Part shown: positions 23,411-28,688 of the stretch, one piece after another
Numbering within the stretch: the stretch's first letter is position 1
Layout: every line of letters starts with the position of its first letter
Assembly (NCBI GenBank): GCA_964526565.1
Contig: CAZGMC010000057.1
Location: 1-28,688 of the forward strand
Source of the DNA: CAZGMC01 sp964526565
Lineage (GTDB): Bacteria > Pseudomonadota > Alphaproteobacteria > DSM-16000 > Inquilinaceae
Length of the DNA stretch: 28,688 nucleotides
Direction: 5' to 3'
Notes under the pieces: model-generated
What the model was told of the DNA's origin: nothing
The model's input: only the letters and a program-made list of their open reading frames with translations
Databases searched by the model: none
Translations under genes and position numbers: made by a program

Positions 23411-24581
23411 TCAAGGGGATGCGGCAGGGGATGCGGCNNNNNNNNNNNNNNNNNNNNNNNNNNNNNNNNNNNNNNNNNNNNNNNNNNNNNNNNNNNNNNN
23501 NNNNNNNNNNNNNNNNNNNNNNNNNNNNNNNNNNNNNAGGGGATGCGGCAGGGGATGCGGCGGCGCCGGCTGCCGTTCCCGTTCCGGCCTCGGCGCCGCA
23601 ACGGGCGGTGATGCTGCCGACCGTGGCCCGCTCGTCCGCCGACAGGGTGCCGCCCGCGCCCATGGCCCAGGCGCCGGCGGCGTCATAGCCGGCCAGGACG
23701 CAGCGGCAGTAGCGCCCGCAATCGGTCGCGGTGCCCGCCGTGGTCCGGCAGGAGGCCTCGCACTCGGCGACGAAGGCCTGCGCCGCCAGCCCGTCGGCGC
23801 CGCGTCCCGGCAGTGTGCCCGTGCCGGTCGCCAGGATCAGGACGAGCAGGCCGCCAATCAGCACCGGCTGGTGCAGCAGGTAGATGGGCAGGCTGTGCCG
23901 CCCGGCCCACAGCACGACCGCACCGGCCCGCCCCGGCGGCCGCCAGGCCAGTGCGGCCGTCGCCGGCGGGGCCGCCAGCACCAGCCGCGCCGCAGCGAGC
24001 CCGAGCAGGAACACGCCGAACCAGGGGAACAGGGGCACGTAGTCCATGCTCTGCGGCGGCACCGTGACCAGGCCCAGCCAGCGCAGGGCCGGCCGGTCGA
24101 ACCCCGGCGCAGCGAACAGGTCCGGTGCGGCCAGGACCAGCGCCGCCGCGGCCACCGTCACCAGCGCCGGCAGCCGGAGGAAGGCCAGGCCCAGCACGCT
24201 GCTGACGGCAATGCAGTGCAGGATGCCGAAAAAGATGACCTGCTGCGGCACCAGCAGCCAGGTCGCCAGGGAAATCAGCGCAGCCGCACCGGCGATCACG
24301 CCGACCCGCTGGACGAAGGCCAGCGCGTCCACCCCGCCGCGGGCCATCAGGAACACGCTGGCACCGCTGATGAACAGGAACGCGGCGACGATGACGGTGC
24401 GGAACGCCAGCCAGCCCGGATGGGTCAGCAGCGGCCAGTCGGCGAGCCGCAGCCAAGTCAGGTCCCAGCTGAAATGATAGACGATCATCAGCGCCACGAC
24501 CGCCCCGCGGGCCAGGTCCAGGCCGGCGAGACGGCGGCGGGAGCCGACAGCGCTGCGGTCTCCGCTGGCATCAGGTGTCAT
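23411..24581 (-). CDS. DUF1624/HGSNAT-like membrane acyltransferase with Cys-rich extension and (AASP)n tail (contains assembly gap)
   Basis: The N-terminal part (RLAGLDLARGAVVALMIVYHFSWDLTWLRL) and a series of hydrophobic helices match the DUF1624/heparan-alpha-glucosaminide N-acetyltransferase-like family, including FLFISGASVFLMARGG, FFGILHCIAVSSVLGLAFLRLP, VPLFPWFGVFLLGLAAARL and HSLPIYLLHQPVLIGGLLVLI. After the last helix comes a Cys-rich segment (VAECEASCRTTAGTATDCGRYCRCVLAG). A tail of AASP repeats then runs into the 100-N gap. On the other side of the gap the same repeat continues in phase and ends in TGA at 23411-23413. The gene is therefore probably complete, with the gap being missing 12-bp units. 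It follows the protease gene by 46 bp. The acyl acceptor is unknown. Confidence 0.82.
23414..23561 (-). repeat. (AASP)n 12-bp array containing an assembly gap
   Basis: Two copies of AGGGGATGCGGC lie to the left of the Ns (23414-23437) and two to the right (23538-23561). The minus strand encodes Ala-Ala-Ser-Pro repeats that end directly at a stop codon. Phase is consistent across the gap only if the missing length is a multiple of 12, so 100 is a placeholder. Confidence 0.9.
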
Positions 24582-24627
24582 GGGCGGGGCGCGCCTGATG
24601 GAGCCGTCGTCAGGCATGCGTTGGCGC

Positions 24628-25479
24628 TCAGCGCTGCTCGTAGCGCAGGTACTCGCTGCTGTTCTGGAAGCGCTGCAGCTCGTGGAAGAAGGCGCGGGCA
24701 TCGACCGCCATGTTGAAGTCGTACGGGCCGGACCGGTTCATGTAGGTGGCGGACTCCAGGGCGACGATGCGGTATTCGTCGTTGATCTGGATGAACAGCG
24801 GCGAGCCGGAATCGCCCTGCAGCGTGTCGCACTCGTGGAAGAAGGTGCGGTCGTCGAAGAACCGGGTGATCGGGCAGCCGACATGGGCGGTCAGCCGGTC
24901 CTCGCTGTCGGCGCTGTAGCCGGCCTGGGTGACGGGCAGCCACTGCCGGCGCAGCGCCTGCTGCAGCTCGCGGTCGGTCAGCGGGTGCACCGTCATCATG
25001 CCGGCCACCGCGCCGAGGTCGCGGTCGAGGATCAGGAAGCCCCAGTCCAGCCCGTCGATCTCGCTGGTCTGCAGGTGGCGGCCGGGCTCGAACCCCGGCG
25101 GCACGTGGTAGCCGACGGGATAGGCGCGGGCGACGTAGCGACCCTCGCTGAACCCGGCGAAGAAGTCGGTCGGCCGATCGATGATGTTCGATCCGTCGCC
25201 CATGAAGAAGCAGTGCGCTGCGGTCAGGACGATGCGCGGCGCCACCAGCGTGCCGGTGCAGTGGCCGCCGGACTGAAAGTAGACCTTGCCGATGGCACTC
25301 CACGGGTAGGCGGCGGAGTCGACGAATTCGCGGTCGTCGTGGCCGTGAAAGGCGCGCAACGGGTCGTCGGCACCGATCGGCTTGGCCTGGGCCAGCACCG
25401 GGCCGGCGTGCAGGCCGGCGGCGACCAGCACGGCGGCCATGGCCAGGGCGAAGGCACGAAGCAGCGGGTGAAGGGTCAT
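24628..25479 (-). CDS. Secreted trypsin-like serine protease
   Basis: A 283-aa S1-fold protease with an N-terminal signal peptide (LLRAFALAMAAVLVAAGLHAGPVLAQA, cleavage probably after LAQA). The catalytic triad is complete: H89 in LTAAHCFF, D145 in DGLDWGFLIL, and S224 in LQGDSGSPLF. C90 can pair with the upstream Cys in GGHCTGTLV, and C-x-I near GCPITRF is also available. It is expected to act in the periplasm or outside the cell; substrates are unknown. The start at 25479 is fixed by GGAGG (complement of 25485-25489), 5 bp upstream. The gene is followed 46 bp later by the DUF1624-type membrane protein. Confidence 0.92.
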   Translation of the reverse strand: MTLHPLLRAFALAMAAVLVAAGLHAGPVLAQAKPIGADDPLRAFHGHDDREFVDSAAYPWSAIGKVYFQSGGHCTGTLVAPRIVLTAAHCFFMGDGSNIIDRPTDFFAGFSEGRYVARAYPVGYHVPPGFEPGRHLQTSEIDGLDWGFLILDRDLGAVAGMMTVHPLTDRELQQALRRQWLPVTQAGYSADSEDRLTAHVGCPITRFFDDRTFFHECDTLQGDSGSPLFIQINDEYRIVALESATYMNRSGPYDFNMAVDARAFFHELQRFQNSSEYLRYEQR

Positions 25480-25644
25480 GGTGTCCTCCAGGCAGTGGCC
25501 GGCGCTGGCTGCGCGGCGCGCGGGCCGGACAACAAGTTTAGGTTTCGCACGCTGGCCGCCAACGGTGTCCGAAACATGAACCGACAGGGCCGGTTTCGGG
25601 CGCCGGCGGGGCGATTTGGTGGACTCTCGCCGGCCGACCGCGCA

Positions 25645-26325
25645 TCAACTGCGCCGCCGGTCGTACAGGCGGGCCAGCCGCTCCGGCGCCACGCCCAGGT
25701 GATGGAGCGTGTGCATGACCAGCCAGCCGGCGACGATGCGCACCGGGTGGCGGCCGTGGAACCGGCGTGACGACGTGGTCAGCGGCGGCTCGGCGATGCA
25801 GACGGTGCCACCCAGCCGCTCCAGCCGACGGGCGAAGACGTAATCCTCCATCACGGCGATGTCCGGCATGCCGCCGATGCGCTGATAGGCGGCGCGGCGG
25901 ACGAAGATGCCGGAGTCGCCGTAGTACAGGCCGCGGCGGCGGAACCAGGCATAGAAGCCGGTCAGCCAGCGGCTGAAGCCGTCGCCGCCGTCGAACAGGA
26001 TGCGGAAATTGCCGCCGGTCACCGCCGGATCGGCGAGCGTCTCGGCCAGGGCCGCCAGCATGCCCGGCGCCGGCCGGCTGTCGGCATGCAGGAACAGCAG
26101 CACGTCGCCGACGGCCGTCTCGGCGCCGGCCCGAAGCTGATGGCCGCGGCCGCGTGGCGCCGTCACCACCCGCGCCCCGCTGGCGGCGGCCAGGGCGGCG
26201 GTGCCGTCGGTGCTGCCGCCGTCGACGACGATCACCTCGTGCGGCGTCGCCTCGGCGGCCAGGGCGGCGGCCAGCGGCCCGATGGTGCCGGCCTCGTTCA
26301 AAGTGGGGATGATGACGGAGATCAT
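25645..26325 (-). CDS. TIGR04283-type (arsenosugar-associated) family 2 glycosyltransferase
   Basis: A 226-aa GT-A enzyme beginning MISVIIPTLNEAGTIGPL, with VIVVDGGSTDGT, the metal-binding LLFLHADSRP, and GLYYGDSGIFVRRAAYQRIGGMPDIAVMEDYVFARRL. That last order is characteristic of the TIGR04283 group often annotated as arsenosugar biosynthesis glycosyltransferase. No arsenic genes (arsS, arsM) are nearby, so the real sugar product is uncertain. The start at 26325 follows GGAGCGGAAAG. It is divergent from the iron-type permease, with the Fur box lying in the 152-bp spacer, so iron control of both genes is possible. 165 bp separate it from the protease gene downstream. Confidence 0.87.
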   Translation of the reverse strand: MISVIIPTLNEAGTIGPLAAALAAEATPHEVIVVDGGSTDGTAALAAASGARVVTAPRGRGHQLRAGAETAVGDVLLFLHADSRPAPGMLAALAETLADPAVTGGNFRILFDGGDGFSRWLTGFYAWFRRRGLYYGDSGIFVRRAAYQRIGGMPDIAVMEDYVFARRLERLGGTVCIAEPPLTTSSRRFHGRHPVRIVAGWLVMHTLHHLGVAPERLARLYDRRRS

Positions 26326-26392
26326 CGGTGCTTTCCGCTCCTGAGTGGCGGTCGCGGCCGGCTGCCGGGGGGCCATCACAGCCTTCACCCAC

Positions 26393-26421
26393 TTGCAAAT
26401 GAGAACCATTCGCATTAAAAA
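26393..26421 (+). promoter_or_regulatory. Fur box within a candidate promoter upstream of the iron-type permease
   Basis: TGCAAATG-AGAACC-ATTCGCATT (26394-26416) is an interrupted palindrome that closely matches the classical Fur operator (TGCaAATGanAatcATTcGCA-like). A promoter overlapping it can be drawn: TTGCAA (26393-26398) as -35, a 17-bp spacer, and TAAAAA (26416-26421) as -10. Fur bound here would block RNA polymerase when iron is sufficient. The downstream gene is a ferric-type permease, which fits. Confidence 0.8.
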
Positions 26422-26477
26422 CGTGACGACGGACGTAGAGTGCCGGCGCAACGGGCCGGACGGAGAGGCCATTACCC

Positions 26478-28178
26478 GTGACATTGGACTCGCTGGCACC
26501 GCCCCTGCCGCGGCCGGGCTCCCGCCTCAGGGTCTCGCGGCCGAGCGGTTGGGCAGCGCTGACGCTTGCCGTGGCCACGCTGGTGGCGCTGCCGGTGCTG
26601 GTCGTGCTCAGCCGCATTTTTGCCGACTCCCACGGCGTCTGGGCGCATCTGGCCGAGACCATGCTGCCCGTCTACGTGACCAACACGCTGGCGCTCATGA
26701 TCGGCGTCGGCGTGCTGACGGCGGCGTGCGGCACCTGTGCGGCGTGGCTCGTCACCATGTACCGCTTCCCCGGCCGCGGCATGTTCGAGTGGGCGCTGCT
26801 GCTGCCCCTGGCGGTGCCGGCCTATGTCATGGCCTATGTCTACACCGACCTGCTGGATTTCGCCGGGCCGGTGCAGACGGCACTGCGCGACGTGTCCGGC
26901 TGGGGACCGCGCGACTACTGGTTCCCCGAGATCCGCTCTGTCGAGGGTGCCATCGTCATGATGGCGCTGGTGCTGTACCCGTACGTCTACATGCTGGCCC
27001 GCGCCGCCTTCCTCGACCAGTGCCTGTGCGTGCTGGAGGTGAGCCGCACGCTGGGGCGCGGCCCGTGGCGGACGTTCGGCACGGTGGCGCTGCCGCTGGC
27101 CCGGCCGGCGGTGGCCGCCGGTGTGGCGCTGGCTCTGATGGAGGCCATCGCCGACTACGGCACGGTGGCCTATTTCGGCGTGCCGACCTTCACCACCGGC
27201 ATCTATCGCACCTGGTTCGGCCTGGGCGAGCCGGTGGCGGCGGCGCAGCTGGCCGCCGTCATGCTGGTGTTCGTCGCCGCGCTGATCGCGCTGGAGCGCT
27301 GGTCGCGCGGCCGGGCGCGCTATGACCACACCAGCCGCCGCTACCGTACGCTGACGCGCCAGCCGCTCACCGGCATCAGGGGCTGGCTGGCCTGCGCCGG
27401 CTGCGCGCTGCCGGTCAGCCTGGGCTTCGTGCTGCCGGCCGGGGTGCTGCTCGACCTCGCCATTGACCAGGGCGACCCGCACTGGGGCCGGCGGTTCGCC
27501 GAGTATGCCGGAAACAGCTTTACGTTGGCGGCGGTGACGGCCGGGCTGGCGGTGCTGGTGGCGGTGCTGCTGGCCTACGGCGTGCGGCAGCGATCGACAC
27601 CGACGGTGCGGGCGGCGGCGCGGGTGGCCGGGCTTGGCTATGCGGTGCCGGGCTCGGTGATCGCGGTCGGCGTGCTGCTGCCGTTCGCGGCGCTGGACAA
27701 CACCTTTGACGCCACCATGCGGCAGACCTTCGGGGTCGGCACCGGACTGCTGCTGACCGGCACCATTGCCGCCCTGGTCTATGCCTATCTGGTCCGCTTC
27801 CTGGCCGTCTCGTACAACGCGGTGGAGGCCGGCCTGGGCAAGATCAGCCCTGGCATGGACGGGGCGGCACGGACGCTCGGCTCCAGCGCGCGCGGCACGC
27901 TGCTGCGGGTGCATGCACCGCTCATGCGCGGCAGCCTGCTGACGGCCGCATTGCTGGTCTTCGTCGACGTCATGAAGGAGCTGCCGGCGACGATGATCCT
28001 GCGGCCGTTCAATTTCGATACGCTGGCGATCCGCGTCTACCGGCTGGCCGCCGACGAGCGCCTGGCCGAGGCGTCGACGGCGGCGCTGACCATTGTCGGC
28101 GTGGGCATCGTGCCGGTGCTGCTGCTCAGCCTGGCCATCGCCCGCTCGCGCCCGGGCGCCCGGCCGCCCGCGGCCTGA
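26478..28178 (+). CDS. Iron(III)-type ABC transporter permease (FbpB-like, two fused permease domains)
   Basis: A 566-aa inner-membrane protein with two homologous halves (about residues 25-275 and 300-560), each with the binding-protein-dependent permease fold. Recognisable features are NTLALMIGVGVLTAACGTCAAWLV, the EAA-loop regions RTLGRGPWRTFGTVALPLARPAV and RTLGSSARGTLLRVHAPLMRG, and MKELPATMILRPFNFDTLAIRVY. This double-permease form is typical of ferric uptake systems (FbpB/SfuB/AfuB), which need a periplasmic binding protein (FbpA) and an ATPase (FbpC). Neither is adjacent here, so the partners must lie elsewhere. The start is GTG 26478, preceded by GGAGAGG. The Fur box about 60 bp upstream supports iron-regulated expression. 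Confidence 0.92.
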   Translation: MTLDSLAPPLPRPGSRLRVSRPSGWAALTLAVATLVALPVLVVLSRIFADSHGVWAHLAETMLPVYVTNTLALMIGVGVLTAACGTCAAWLVTMYRFPGRGMFEWALLLPLAVPAYVMAYVYTDLLDFAGPVQTALRDVSGWGPRDYWFPEIRSVEGAIVMMALVLYPYVYMLARAAFLDQCLCVLEVSRTLGRGPWRTFGTVALPLARPAVAAGVALALMEAIADYGTVAYFGVPTFTTGIYRTWFGLGEPVAAAQLAAVMLVFVAALIALERWSRGRARYDHTSRRYRTLTRQPLTGIRGWLACAGCALPVSLGFVLPAGVLLDLAIDQGDPHWGRRFAEYAGNSFTLAAVTAGLAVLVAVLLAYGVRQRSTPTVRAAARVAGLGYAVPGSVIAVGVLLPFAALDNTFDATMRQTFGVGTGLLLTGTIAALVYAYLVRFLAVSYNAVEAGLGKISPGMDGAARTLGSSARGTLLRVHAPLMRGSLLTAALLVFVDVMKELPATMILRPFNFDTLAIRVYRLAADERLAEASTAALTIVGVGIVPVLLLSLAIARSRPGARPPAA

Positions 28179-28278
28179 TCGATCTGCCCGAACCGCAATG
28201 CAATCATCGGATGGCTGTTTTGTCTTTGCATTTTGGAAAGGATTGACCCTGTAACATAACAGAAACAAAGTGGACATC

Positions 28279-28301
28279 CGGATGCCAAGGAATGGCATCC
28301 G
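28279..28301 (+). promoter_or_regulatory. Perfect hairpin in the leader of the small downstream gene
   Basis: CGGATGCCA (28279-28287) pairs perfectly with TGGCATCCG (28293-28301) around the 5-nt loop AGGAA, 34 bp upstream of ATG 28336. It lies at the end of an AT-richer stretch (about 28195-28275) that is unlike the rest of the window. It could stabilise the transcript, act as an attenuator, or end the permease transcript, although no T-tract follows. Confidence 0.5.
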
Positions 28302-28335
28302 CCGGGGCCTCGACTGCCAGAAAGGAGGTCGTGCC

Positions 28336-28614
28336 ATGTTCGAGTTGCTGTTGATTGCCTGTGTCGGGGTGCGCCACTGCGAGTATCTGGTCAGCCCCAT
28401 CGCCTACCCCACCGAGGCGCGATGTGCTCACAACGCGGCGCTGATCGCCGGCACCGTCCGTGGCCGCTATGCTTCGACCTGGAGCCACAGCTACCGCTTC
28501 TCGTGCCGGCCGCAGGGCGGCGATGCCCCGTGGGTCGTCGTCGAACTGCCGGTCGAGGTGGAGGAGGTGCCCGGCCGGGTGACTGCCCTGGACCGGGCCC
28601 GCGAGCGCCCCTGA
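28336..28614 (+). CDS. Small Cys-containing protein of unknown function
   Basis: A 92-aa protein read from ATG 28336, preceded by the strongest Shine-Dalgarno in the window (AAAGGAGGT, 28321-28329, 6 bp spacing). The sequence MFELLLIACVGVRHCEYLVSPIAYPTEARCAHNAALIAGTVRGRYAST...YRFSCRP has four Cys (residues 9, 15, 30 and about 57), and the first stretch is hydrophobic, which might be a short export signal. The tail is acidic then basic (VELPVEVEEVPGRV...). I do not recognise a characterised family. Its long AT-rich leader with a perfect hairpin suggests post-transcriptional control and high expression. A GC-rich hairpin follows the stop. Confidence 0.7.
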   Translation: MFELLLIACVGVRHCEYLVSPIAYPTEARCAHNAALIAGTVRGRYASTWSHSYRFSCRPQGGDAPWVVVELPVEVEEVPGRVTALDRARERP

Positions 28615-28639
28615 GCGGCGGCGCCTGCGCGCGGGTGGG

Positions 28640-28670
28640 GGGCGGGCGGGAGGCCGGTTGCCGCCCGCCC
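28640..28670 (+). terminator. GC-rich hairpin, candidate terminator
   Basis: GGGCGGGCGG (28640-28649) pairs perfectly with CCGCCCGCCC (28661-28670) over an 11-nt loop, 26 bp after the small gene's stop codon. There is no U-tract, so this would be an atypical terminator. Confidence 0.5.
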
Positions 28671-28688
28671 GCTTGGCGATGAAACATG

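Noticed and set aside
26472..26477. Arsenic resistance cluster suggested by the TIGR04283-type glycosyltransferase
   Set aside because: No arsenic methylase, radical SAM or ars gene is visible in the neighbourhood; the family name alone does not establish the function.
26472..28400. A 642-residue minus-strand open frame antisense to the permease
   Set aside because: Low-complexity Arg/His/Gln content, no motif, and entirely opposite a clear permease gene.

Overview
The window is a high-GC draft contig from an alphaproteobacterium, most likely a Rhodospirillales-type organism. The strongest evidence is a PhyR/NepR general stress response pair, which is known only from Alphaproteobacteria, together with hopanoid genes (hpnD, hpnE, shc), a PetR-like OmpR/EnvZ pair and an alphaproteobacterial-style polA. 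It contains three 100-N assembly gaps (12871-12970, 17616-17715, 23438-23537). No rRNA, tRNA or CRISPR array was recognised.

Layout: 1-905 is decayed accessory DNA. A type III-like restriction/helicase gene carries two internal deletions and abuts the N-terminal remnant of an IS5-type transposase. 905-10869 is mostly housekeeping: a CinA-type domain protein, a Yip1-like membrane protein, an RNA m5U methyltransferase, an aminopeptidase P with an extra N-terminal region, an EI24 membrane protein, a bactofilin, a small lipoprotein and DNA polymerase I. 10958-14362 is a general stress response island: a MASE1-PAS-HWE sensor kinase, phyR and nepR, with no ecfG sigma factor next to them. 14402-18618 is a minus-strand hopanoid block (hpnD, hpnE broken by a gap, shc) without hpnC. 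18619-19575 is a scar region with a palindromic intergenic repeat and a frameshifted tyrosine recombinase remnant. 19606-26325 is a run of minus-strand genes: an arsenosugar-type glycosyltransferase, a secreted trypsin-like protease, a DUF1624/HGSNAT-like membrane acyltransferase, a nitroreductase, an OmpR-type regulator with its EnvZ-like kinase, and a DUF3137 protein. 26393-28178 is a Fur-box-controlled iron-type ABC permease. A small Cys-containing protein behind a hairpin leader closes the window.

The unexpected pattern is the number of short tandem duplications. Five arrays of 12-bp units, each preserving frame as four-residue repeats, lie in a lipoprotein, polA, two places in the stress kinase, and the tail of the membrane acyltransferase. 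Two of the three gaps fall inside such arrays. Further 14-, 15- and 16-bp duplications occur, and the 14-bp one frameshifts the recombinase. The arrays have different sequences but similar period, and they sit in loops, linkers or tails. This suggests recurrent replication slippage rather than a mobile repeat. The stress-kinase array is the most interesting, because its copy number could vary between cells in the catalytic domain of a global stress regulator.
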